Assembly: GCF_021502655.1 (NCBI RefSeq)
Contig: NZ_JAKFFT010000007.1
Coordinates: forward strand, 372,001 to 436,000
DNA length: 64,000 bases
Direction of reading: 5' to 3'
Source of the DNA: Dyadobacter sp. CY347
GTDB taxonomy: Bacteria > Bacteroidota > Bacteroidia > Cytophagales > Spirosomataceae
Shown here: piece after piece, positions 27,685 to 35,097 of the stretch
Layout: each line of letters opens with the position of its first letter
Numbering within the stretch: position 1 is the first letter of the stretch
Notes under the pieces: model-generated
Databases searched by the model: none
Told to the model about the DNA's origin: nothing
Seen by the model: only the letters and a program-made list of their open reading frames with translations
Position numbers and translations under genes: made by a program

Positions 27685-29400
27685 ATGAACTTAAATTTAA
27701 AAGCAGATAAGGCACATACGTTCGACGCAATTGTGGTTGGTTCGGGCATGACGGGCGGAATGGCGGCCAAAGAGCTCACGGAGAGAGGGTTGCAAGTGTT
27801 GATGATCGAGCGGGGACGGGAAGTGAAACACATTGAAGATTATGACACCGCGATGAAAGGCCCGTGGGAATTTGAGCATAGAGGAAAAGTTTCAATCCAT
27901 TCTGCTGAAGAATATTGGGCAAACAGCCGTTTCGGGACTTTGGCCAATGAGGAAACCGGGCCGTTTTTTACCGACGATCAAAAGAATCCATATATAGAAA
28001 AGCGTCCGTTTGACTGGATCAGGGCCTATCACACCGGTGGAAAATCCATGCACTGGGGGCGACAGTCGTACCGGATGAATAAAAACGATTTTGAGGCGAA
28101 TGCAAAAGAAGGCATCGCGATCGACTGGCCCATCCGCTATGAAGATCTCGAACCCTGGTATACGCATGTCGAAAAATTTGTGGGAATCAGTGGCCAGGCA
28201 GAAGGGTGGGACGTGTTGCCCGACGGACATTATCTGCCGGCCATGCCCATGAGCGCTCCCGAGCGTTATTTTAAGGAAACAATGATGAAAAAGCTCAACC
28301 GGCCGGTAACGATCGGGCGTGTTGCGAACCTTACCAAACCGCAATCCTGGCATACGGATCTCAGCCGCGCATCTTGCCAGTATCGGAGTAAATGTTCCCG
28401 GGGCTGTCCCTATGGTGCTTATTACAGCTCGCTTTCAGGGTCTATTCCGGCAGCGCGGAAGACGGATAAACTGACGGTTCTGCACGATACTATTGCGAGT
28501 GAGATCATTTACGATGAAAAAACGAAGAAGGCCAAAGGGGTTCGCGTGATCAATCAGAACACGATGGCTGTGGAAGAGTTTTTTGCCAAAATCGTATTCC
28601 TGAATGCCGGTTCAATGAACACGGCTGCACTTTTATTGAATTCAAAATCAAATCGTTTTCCTGCTGGTCTCGGCAATGACAGCGATCAGGTTGGCCGGAA
28701 CATTATGGACCATCACTTGGGCGTGGGCGCGAATGCGACCGTTGAGGGATTTGAGAATGATTATATTTTTGGTCAAAGGCCGAATGCATTGTACATCCCG
28801 CGTTTCCGGAACTGGGGGACCGATAAAAAGGATTTTCTTCGCGGATACGGATACCAGGGAGGCGCGAGCAAAACAGACTGGAAACGGGGCATCACGATGA
28901 ATGGTTTTGGTGCCAGTTTCAAAGAAGATATGTCGCGTCCCGGCACGTGGACAATGGGTTTTGGCGGCTTCGGAGAAATTCTTCCCGATCCATCGAACCG
29001 CATGTTTTTGGACAAAGAAAAGAAAGACAAATGGGGCATTCCAATGATCGTTTTCGACGCCGCTTTCGGTGAAAATGAATTGACGATGCGAAAAGACATG
29101 ATGGCCTCTGCGGTTGAAATGCTCGAAGCCGCAGGTTTCAAAGATGTCACCGGATTCAACCGCCAGGACACGCATCCGGGCCTCGGCATACATGATATGG
29201 GCACCGCACGCATGGGAAAAGACCCAAAGAGCTCCGTACTCAATAAATTCAATCAGGTCCACGACTGCAAAAATGTATTCGTTACCGACGGCGCGGCGAT
29301 GGTGTCATCTTCCTGCGTGAACCCGTCCATCACCTACATGGCGATGACCGCACGAGCGGCTGACTATGCGGTGGGAGAATTGAAGAAGCAGAATTTATAA
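27685..29400 (+). CDS. GMC-family FAD oxidoreductase (sugar/alcohol dehydrogenase subunit)
   Basis: The 571-aa protein has the FAD-binding start VVGSGMTGGMAAKELTERG (residues 16-34), a GKSMHWGR segment near 116 and the C-terminal GMC_oxred_C region (GTARMGKDP near 505, CVNPSITYMAMTARAADY near 545). It has no signal of its own and should be carried to the periplasm with the upstream subunit 3. It oxidises a sugar or polyol, passing electrons probably to a cytochrome that is not encoded here. A terminator follows at 29429-29469. Confidence 0.9.
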   Translation: MNLNLKADKAHTFDAIVVGSGMTGGMAAKELTERGLQVLMIERGREVKHIEDYDTAMKGPWEFEHRGKVSIHSAEEYWANSRFGTLANEETGPFFTDDQKNPYIEKRPFDWIRAYHTGGKSMHWGRQSYRMNKNDFEANAKEGIAIDWPIRYEDLEPWYTHVEKFVGISGQAEGWDVLPDGHYLPAMPMSAPERYFKETMMKKLNRPVTIGRVANLTKPQSWHTDLSRASCQYRSKCSRGCPYGAYYSSLSGSIPAARKTDKLTVLHDTIASEIIYDEKTKKAKGVRVINQNTMAVEEFFAKIVFLNAGSMNTAALLLNSKSNRFPAGLGNDSDQVGRNIMDHHLGVGANATVEGFENDYIFGQRPNALYIPRFRNWGTDKKDFLRGYGYQGGASKTDWKRGITMNGFGASFKEDMSRPGTWTMGFGGFGEILPDPSNRMFLDKEKKDKWGIPMIVFDAAFGENELTMRKDMMASAVEMLEAAGFKDVTGFNRQDTHPGLGIHDMGTARMGKDPKSSVLNKFNQVHDCKNVFVTDGAAMVSSSCVNPSITYMAMTARAADYAVGELKKQNL

Positions 29401-29428
29401 TGTTGTTTTAACTTAAAAATGCGCCCGA

Positions 29429-29469
29429 AAAAACCCTGAGAAGCGAGACAGTCGCTTCACAGGGTTTTT
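29429..29469. terminator. Bidirectional terminator between convergent genes
   Basis: An 18-base arm (29429-29446) pairs with 29452-29469 with one mismatch around a GACAG loop, with A and T tracts outside. It separates the GMC gene from the hydrolase gene on the other strand. Confidence 0.87.
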
Positions 29470-29497
29470 TCTTATTTAGATACAGGGTAATTGCTTA

Positions 29498-30403
29498 TTA
29501 GTTTCTGGCAAATTTTTCGAGCTCGGAGTTGAATTTATCCATTTCTTCTAAAAACAACCCGTGTCCGCCTTTTTCGAATTTCACGATATAGGAACCTTTG
29601 ATGGCTTTGTTTAGCTGTTCAGCCTGAGCATAGTCACACAATTTGTCATTGACACCGTGGAAAATCGCAACCGGCATTTTGATTTTGCCAAGCACAGGGC
29701 GAAGATCCAGGTCACCCAATGCGCTGATAGCCTGAGTAGTAGCGAAAGGGGATGCATTCAGGTTGATGTTTTCCAACCATTTGATCGATTCCGGTGAAAG
29801 TCCGCCTTCCTGTCCTTCGAATGCTTTTCCAAAACCTGCTACCAATTGTTCCCGGTTTGCTTTAGTCTGTTTGATGAGATCTTTTGCGCCCTGCTCGGTG
29901 ATGCCGTAAGGATGGCCTTCCCGTTGTTTCCATGATGGACCGGTTGCGCCGAATACGGCTAACTTCTTGATATGCGCACCATTATATTTGGTTATGTAAT
30001 GAAGTACCACGGCACTTCCCATTGAAAATCCGCCTAATGTTGCGTTCTCGATTTTCAGTTTTTCCAAGACCACTTTAATGTCGTCGGAAAAAGTATCGAA
30101 GTCATATTTTCCATAAGGCCGGTCCGATTTTCCAAAACCGCGGAGGGAAATCCCGATAACCCTGAACCCTTTTTCAACCAGATACTGGTATTGATATTCG
30201 TACATCTCATTGTTCAGCGGCCATCCGTGGATAAGTACAACAGGCTGACCTTCGCCGAGGTCGATCACGTGGAGTTTTACATTTTTCTCTACTTCAATGT
30301 ATTCTTCTCTTCCTAATGCTGCGGGCTTGCGTGTTTGTGCAAATAGGATTTGGCTTTGGATAAAAGTGAACAGGAATGCGATGGTCAAGGCAATAGTTTT
30401 CAT
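29498..30403 (-). CDS. Secreted alpha/beta hydrolase
   Basis: The 301-aa protein has a signal peptide (residues 1-22, ending LFAQ). LIHGWPLNNEMY near 57-68, nucleophile elbow GGFSMGS near 124-130, the acid in GVNDKLCDY and the histidine in KGGHGLF make the catalytic set complete. It belongs to the same broad hydrolase group as 19697-20518 but is exported. A palindrome (30436-30448) lies in its leader, and an AraC gene is further upstream on the same strand. Confidence 0.85.
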   Translation of the reverse strand: MKTIALTIAFLFTFIQSQILFAQTRKPAALGREEYIEVEKNVKLHVIDLGEGQPVVLIHGWPLNNEMYEYQYQYLVEKGFRVIGISLRGFGKSDRPYGKYDFDTFSDDIKVVLEKLKIENATLGGFSMGSAVVLHYITKYNGAHIKKLAVFGATGPSWKQREGHPYGITEQGAKDLIKQTKANREQLVAGFGKAFEGQEGGLSPESIKWLENINLNASPFATTQAISALGDLDLRPVLGKIKMPVAIFHGVNDKLCDYAQAEQLNKAIKGSYIVKFEKGGHGLFLEEMDKFNSELEKFARN

Positions 30404-30435
30404 CTGAGTAGTAAGTTTGAATGTTTGGGTAATCT

Positions 30436-30448
30436 GCTAACCGTTAGC
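30436..30448. promoter_or_regulatory. Perfect palindrome upstream of the hydrolase gene
   Basis: GCTAAC-C-GTTAGC is a perfect 6+6 inverted repeat 33 bp upstream of the start codon. It could be an operator; the binding protein is unknown. Confidence 0.4.
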
Positions 30449-30588
30449 CGATTGTCATATCGTTTTGACATTACAAAGGTGGCAGGTTAATCGGCGCAGA
30501 AGAATGGATAAAAGTCCATGCGCCTTGTACATTTTTCCCGGAAGATGAAATTATGGCTTGTAAGACGTCGAAAGTTGGTTCAATCGCT

Positions 30589-30611
30589 CCCGCAGGAGGT
30601 CGGCCTGCGGG
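30589..30611. repeat. GC-rich hairpin, possible interspersed (REP-like) repeat
   Basis: CCCGCAGG and CCTGCGGG form a perfect 8-bp stem with a 7-base loop. It sits in a GC-rich stretch (about 30560-30650) that differs from the surrounding intergenic DNA. I saw no second copy in this window. Confidence 0.4.
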
Positions 30612-30694
30612 TCGGGAACTTGTCCCTGGGAAGCGGCACAAATTCCTTGTTATCTATGGGTGATAGGATAATGCATCGTGCTGATGCAATCATG

Positions 30695-31591
30695 TTAATT
30701 CAGATTCCGGTATTCATTCGGCGTGACGCCGGTTTTTTGTTTAAAAAGCCTTGTAAAATGCTGCTGATATTTAAACCCGAGCTGGTAAGCAATTTCACTC
30801 AGGGAGTGACTGCCCTCAAACATCTTCACTTTGGCCTCATCAATCAGCCTGGATTGAATAAATTCCAGCGCCGTATGCCCGGTTTCTTTCTTAATCAGAT
30901 CACCAAAATAATTAGGGGACAAATTCAGCTCCTCGGCGCAATAAGCTACGCTTGGCAAGCCCGATGTCTGCGATTTGCCTGATTTGAAATAATCATTCAA
31001 TAATTGTTCAAACCGCACCAGGATATCTTTATTGACATTGCTTCGCGTAATAAACTGACGATCATAAAATCGCATGCAGTAATTGAGAAACAACTCAATA
31101 TTAGAAACGATCAGGGTTTTGCTATGCTTGTCAATATTTTGGTCTATTTCAACATTGATCTTTTCCAAACAATCCACAATCGTTTCCTTCTCTTTTTTAG
31201 ATAAATGCAATGCCTCATTCACCTCATAGGAAAAGAAGGAGTAATCCTTAATAACTCTTCCCAAATGCGTTCCGGCGATCAGATCGGGGTGAAAAACCAA
31301 CGCATAACCGGACGGTTTGGTAGCGACTCCTTTGCTGTCAATGCCATATACTTGTCCGGGCGATATGAAAACCAATGTTCCGTCCTCGTAATCATAAGGC
31401 TGGCAACCATAGATCATGTCGCCACATTTGATATTCTTGAAAAAAACGGCGTAAATGCCCATATAGCGCCGGAAGTGCTGCACGGTCGGGATCTCATTGA
31501 AATTGATCACACTTACCAGCGGATGCAGCGTCTCTACACCGATCCAGTTGTTATATTGCTTTACCGTATCTATTCTTTCTACCTGCTCCAT
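30695..31591 (-). CDS. AraC-family transcriptional regulator
   Basis: The 298-aa protein has an N-terminal sensor domain and a C-terminal double helix-turn-helix (SVAYCAEELNLSPNYFGDLIKKETG, then LSEIAYQLGFKYQQHFTRLFKQKTGVTPNEY). It is divergent from the ABM-protein gene that opens the alcohol/aldehyde oxidation cluster (31756-37344) and is its likely regulator. A TATATTTG promoter box lies on the minus strand at 31612-31619. Confidence 0.88.
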   Translation of the reverse strand: MEQVERIDTVKQYNNWIGVETLHPLVSVINFNEIPTVQHFRRYMGIYAVFFKNIKCGDMIYGCQPYDYEDGTLVFISPGQVYGIDSKGVATKPSGYALVFHPDLIAGTHLGRVIKDYSFFSYEVNEALHLSKKEKETIVDCLEKINVEIDQNIDKHSKTLIVSNIELFLNYCMRFYDRQFITRSNVNKDILVRFEQLLNDYFKSGKSQTSGLPSVAYCAEELNLSPNYFGDLIKKETGHTALEFIQSRLIDEAKVKMFEGSHSLSEIAYQLGFKYQQHFTRLFKQKTGVTPNEYRNLN

Positions 31592-31755
31592 AATCTGAGA
31601 ATTTTCAAGATCAAATATAACACCTGTGGCAAAACCGATTCCATCTTAAATACGTAATCAGTAAAAGTGGTAAATATTCCAGTAACCTGTATAAAACCTG
31701 TGCAGCCGGCATGGGCGATCTTTGTTATATTCAATGGCACAAAAATCATAGCACA

Positions 31756-32214
31756 ATGATACATCTCATGAAATCAATAAGTTACACGCTGCTGCTCGGA
31801 ACGATGCTTTCGACCGCGGCTTATTCACAAACAAAAACGTCCCTCAGCCAAACACAGGCAGATACAGTAGGGGCGATCATTAAAAACGATATGATGGTGC
31901 GGATCTCAGAAATTGAGATCCTGCCGGAGTTTCTGGCGGAGTATAATGCGATTTTGAAGGAAGAAGCCGCAGCGTCTGTCAAAAAGGAGCCTGGCGTAGT
32001 GGCTATTTTTCCAATGTATATCAAAGAGCAGCCCAACCAGATCCGGATCGTGGAGATCTATGCCGACAGCGCTGCGTACCAGTCGCATTTGAAAACCCCA
32101 CATTTCCAGCATTACAAAACAACAACATTGAAAATGGTGAAGGCATTGAAATTGATAGATATGAATGCAATCGATTCACAGACGATGCCGGAAATCTTTA
32201 AAAAATTGAAATAA
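31756..32214 (+). CDS. Secreted antibiotic-biosynthesis-monooxygenase (ABM)-domain protein
   Basis: The protein begins at ATG 31756 or 31768 with a signal peptide (SYTLLLGTMLSTAAYSQ). The domain MMVRISEIEILPEFLAEYNAIL ... IRIVEIYADSAAYQSHLKTPHF is the ferredoxin-like ABM fold seen in small quinol monooxygenases, with the typical H-L-xTPHFQ ending. An exported copy is unusual and may bind or oxidise quinones or other reactive small molecules. It opens the plus-strand cluster opposite the AraC gene. Confidence 0.75.
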   Translation: MIHLMKSISYTLLLGTMLSTAAYSQTKTSLSQTQADTVGAIIKNDMMVRISEIEILPEFLAEYNAILKEEAAASVKKEPGVVAIFPMYIKEQPNQIRIVEIYADSAAYQSHLKTPHFQHYKTTTLKMVKALKLIDMNAIDSQTMPEIFKKLK

Positions 32215-32220
32215 CAGTCA

Positions 32221-32334
32221 ATGAGTACAGAAAAAGACATTTTCGCGCGGTTACAGGCCGGTGAGCTGCTTCGGAAAGATGCTCCTGAATATGGGAAATT
32301 CGCGGAAGTTGTTGCCCGGACGATCCGGTTATAA
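32221..32334 (+). pseudogene. Truncated sugar O-acetyltransferase/maltose acetyltransferase-like gene (N-terminal fragment)
   Basis: A 37-codon ORF begins 7 bp after the ABM gene: MSTEKDIFARLQAGELLRKD, then APEYGKFAEVVARTIRL and a stop. This resembles the N-terminal helical part of hexapeptide-repeat acetyltransferases, which are common beside such genes in Bacteroidota, but the hexapeptide body is absent. I read it as a deletion remnant; a small intact gene is less likely. Confidence 0.6.
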
Positions 32335-32368
32335 AAAGAGGAAATTGAAAAATTTACATATTAAAAAA

Positions 32369-33430
32369 ATGACTGAAACAACAAATGTAAAGGCTTACGG
32401 GACAGATGCTGCCGAAGCACCATTGGACCAAATAAATATCAACCGGAGAAAACCGACTCCCCATGACGTTGAGATAGATATTTTATTCTGCGGGGTATGC
32501 CATTCCGACTTGCACACTGCACGCAGCGAATGGGGCCCTTCCATGTATCCCTGTGTTCCCGGCCACGAGATCGTGGGAAAGATCGTCAGCGTGGGCGATC
32601 ATGTGCAAAAATTCAAAGTAGGAGACATGGTAGGCGTCGGCTGTATGGTAGATTCTTGTCGTGAGTGTGAATATTGCAAAGAAGATTTGGAACAGTTTTG
32701 CGAAGAAGGGATGACGGGCACCTATAATGCGCCCGACAAGCATTTTCCTGGTTCGCCGACATTTGGCGGCTATTCTGAAAAGATTGTGGTAAATGAAAAT
32801 TACGTATTGCGGATCCCGGAAAGTATGGACCTGGCTGCGGCTGCTCCCTTGCTGTGTGCCGGCATTACAACCTATTCGCCGTTGCGTCACTGGAATGTAG
32901 GCCCTGGTAAAAAAGTGGGCGTTGTGGGCATTGGCGGCCTGGGCCACATGGCTATCAAGATTGCGAAAGCAATGGGCGCAGAGGTTGTTGCTTTCACCAC
33001 ATCAGAATCGAAATTCGGAGAAGCGAAACGACTTGGGGCAGATGAAGTAGTGATGTCTAAAGATGAAAACCAAATGGCAGCATACAAAGGAAAGCTGCAT
33101 TTCATACTGGACGCCGTTTCTGCACAACACGATATCAATGCCTATCTGAACCTGCTGAGGGTAGACGGTTCCCTCGCTTTGGTGGGCGCACCAGAACACC
33201 CGCTTCCAGTGGCAGCATTCAGCGTGATCCAGGGACGTAAAAGCTTTGCCGGTTCAATGATCGGTGGTATTGCAGAAACACAGGAAATGCTGGATTTCTG
33301 CGGCGAGCATAACATTGTCGCAGACATTGAAATGATCGACATTCAGGAAATTAATGAAGCTTATGAACGCATGATCAAAGGCGACGTGAAATATCGTTTC
33401 GTTATTGACCTGGCTTCCATCAAGAAGTAA
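32369..33430 (+). CDS. Zinc-dependent NAD(P) alcohol dehydrogenase (YahK/CAD type)
   Basis: The ATG at 32369 gives 353 residues; the longer frame runs through the acetyltransferase remnant. Catalytic zinc ligands are in CGVCHSDLH (Cys about 37) and PGHEIVG; the structural zinc cysteines are in CMVDSCRECEYCKEDLEQFC (about 91-110). The Rossmann motif GIGGLGHMAIKIAK is near 181-194. The family reduces aldehydes or oxidises alcohols with NADP(H). Together with the aldehyde oxidase genes behind it, this forms an alcohol/aldehyde handling unit. Confidence 0.92.
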   Translation: MTETTNVKAYGTDAAEAPLDQININRRKPTPHDVEIDILFCGVCHSDLHTARSEWGPSMYPCVPGHEIVGKIVSVGDHVQKFKVGDMVGVGCMVDSCRECEYCKEDLEQFCEEGMTGTYNAPDKHFPGSPTFGGYSEKIVVNENYVLRIPESMDLAAAAPLLCAGITTYSPLRHWNVGPGKKVGVVGIGGLGHMAIKIAKAMGAEVVAFTTSESKFGEAKRLGADEVVMSKDENQMAAYKGKLHFILDAVSAQHDINAYLNLLRVDGSLALVGAPEHPLPVAAFSVIQGRKSFAGSMIGGIAETQEMLDFCGEHNIVADIEMIDIQEINEAYERMIKGDVKYRFVIDLASIKK

Positions 33431-33454
33431 GTATTGCACCAATCAACATTCACC

Positions 33455-34093
33455 ATGAACCAAGACAACGCATCAGAAAAGCCGGAAAAGCTGCATAGCA
33501 GCGACTCCCGGCGCGACTTCCTGAAAACAACTTCCATCCTGACCGCCATTGCCGTTGCACCCGCAACAGTCGCGAAAGCAGCAAAGCATGAGCTGGGAGA
33601 AAAGATCAGTGTAGCATTGGAAACTACACCTGTGAGTTTCAAGGTGAATGGTGTAAAGAAACAGCTCAACCTGGAACCGCGTTCAACACTCCTGGACGTG
33701 CTCCGTGAGCAGCTGAATTTGACAGGAACCAAAAAAGGCTGTGATTATGGTCAATGCGGGGCGTGTACGGTTCATGTGAACGGGCAGCGTGTGCTATCGT
33801 GTCTGAGCCTGGCCGTTATGCATGAGGGTGAGGAGATTACAACCATTGAAGGACTGGCAAAAGGCGAAGAGCTGCACCCGATGCAGCAGGCGTTTATCAA
33901 GCACGACGGTTTTCAATGCGGTTACTGCACGCCGGGACAAATTATGTCGGCGGTGGCTTGCATTAACGAAGGGCACGCGAATAACGAAGACGATATCAGG
34001 GAATTCATGAGCGGGAATATCTGCCGTTGCGGAGCATATCCCAACATTGTGAAGGCAATTCAGGAAGTTAAAAACGGGGGGCAGAAATCATGA
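33455..34093 (+). CDS. paoA: Tat-exported [2Fe-2S] subunit of molybdenum aldehyde oxidase (PaoA-like)
   Basis: The ATG at 33455 gives 212 residues with a twin-arginine signal (SRRDFLKTTSILTAIAVAP). Two iron-sulfur motifs follow: CDYGQCGACTVHVNG with a later Cys for the plant-type cluster, and CGYCTPG ... CRCGAYPNIV for the second cluster. This is the XdhC/PaoA-type electron-transfer subunit. As in E. coli PaoABC, only this subunit has a signal, so the folded complex would be exported as a unit. It overlaps the next gene by 4 bp. Confidence 0.9.
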   Translation: MNQDNASEKPEKLHSSDSRRDFLKTTSILTAIAVAPATVAKAAKHELGEKISVALETTPVSFKVNGVKKQLNLEPRSTLLDVLREQLNLTGTKKGCDYGQCGACTVHVNGQRVLSCLSLAVMHEGEEITTIEGLAKGEELHPMQQAFIKHDGFQCGYCTPGQIMSAVACINEGHANNEDDIREFMSGNICRCGAYPNIVKAIQEVKNGGQKS

Positions 34094-35073
34094 TACAATT
34101 TCAATACGAGCGTGCAGCTACCACGAAAGCAGCTGTCAGCGCATTGGTAAATAGCAGCAATGCAAAGTTCATCGCCGGCGGTACGAACCTGGTCGATCTG
34201 ATGAAGCGGAACATTACCGCACCAACCAAACTGGTGGACATTAACCAGGTCCCGCTCAAAGATATTCAGCAGCAAAATGGCAAGATCAGTATTGGCGCTT
34301 TGGCATTAAACAGCCGCGTCGCCGAACACAAACTGATCATTGAAAAACATCCGCTGCTATCACAAGCATTAAATGCAGGCGCATCGCCGCAGATCAGGAA
34401 TATGGCGACGGTTGGCGGAAATATGATGCAGCGAACGCGATGCCATTATTTTTACGATACAGCACTGCCCTGTAATAAACGCGAGCCCGGTTCGGGCTGC
34501 GGCGCATTGGAGGGGTTGAACAGGATGCACGCCGTTTTTGGGACGAGTGAACAATGCATTGCTGTGCACCCGAGTGACATGTGTGTAGCGCTTGTAGCAC
34601 TGGATGCAACGGTGTTGGTAGCAGGTCCGAAAGGCGAAAGAAGAATCCCTTTTGAAGAATTTCACAGGCTTCCGGGCAAGCAGCCAGAAAAGGACAACAC
34701 GCTCCAAAATAACGAAATGATCGTTTCAGTCGAGATCCCGGATAATGCATTCAGCAAAAACAGTCACTATATGAAGGTCCGCGACCGCGCTTCTTATGCC
34801 TTTGCATTGGTGTCGGTGGCGGCGGCTTTGAACATGGATGGGAAGATCATCAAGGAAGCGAGGCTTGCTATGGGCGGCGTTGCGCATAAGCCCTGGCGCT
34901 TGAAAGAGGCAGAAAAAGCATTGATCGGCAAAACAGCCTCGGAAGAGACTTTCAGACAAGCTGCCGAAATCGCCATGCAAGGCGCGAAGGCTTACAAATA
35001 CAATGCATTTAAACTGAAACTCGGGCCTAATGTAATTGTTGAAGCATTGAAAAATGCCGCTGACCTGGTTTAA
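34090..35073 (+). CDS. paoB: FAD-binding subunit of molybdenum aldehyde oxidase (PaoB-like)
   Basis: The 327-aa protein has the FAD motifs IAGGTNLVDLMK (about 28-39) and TVGGNMMQRTRC (about 107-118). A cysteine-rich insertion (RTRCHYFYD, PCNK, SGCGAL, EQC) matches the extra [4Fe-4S] cluster region known from PaoB and 4-hydroxybenzoyl-CoA reductase. ATGA overlap with paoA indicates coupled translation. Confidence 0.92.
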   Translation: MIQFQYERAATTKAAVSALVNSSNAKFIAGGTNLVDLMKRNITAPTKLVDINQVPLKDIQQQNGKISIGALALNSRVAEHKLIIEKHPLLSQALNAGASPQIRNMATVGGNMMQRTRCHYFYDTALPCNKREPGSGCGALEGLNRMHAVFGTSEQCIAVHPSDMCVALVALDATVLVAGPKGERRIPFEEFHRLPGKQPEKDNTLQNNEMIVSVEIPDNAFSKNSHYMKVRDRASYAFALVSVAAALNMDGKIIKEARLAMGGVAHKPWRLKEAEKALIGKTASEETFRQAAEIAMQGAKAYKYNAFKLKLGPNVIVEALKNAADLV

Positions 35074-35097
35074 TCCTAACCCTGAATTTCAAAGATC

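Noticed and set aside
30518-30982. 154-codon plus-strand frame
   Set aside because: Most of it is antisense to the AraC gene; the free part is the GC-rich hairpin segment, not a recognisable protein.
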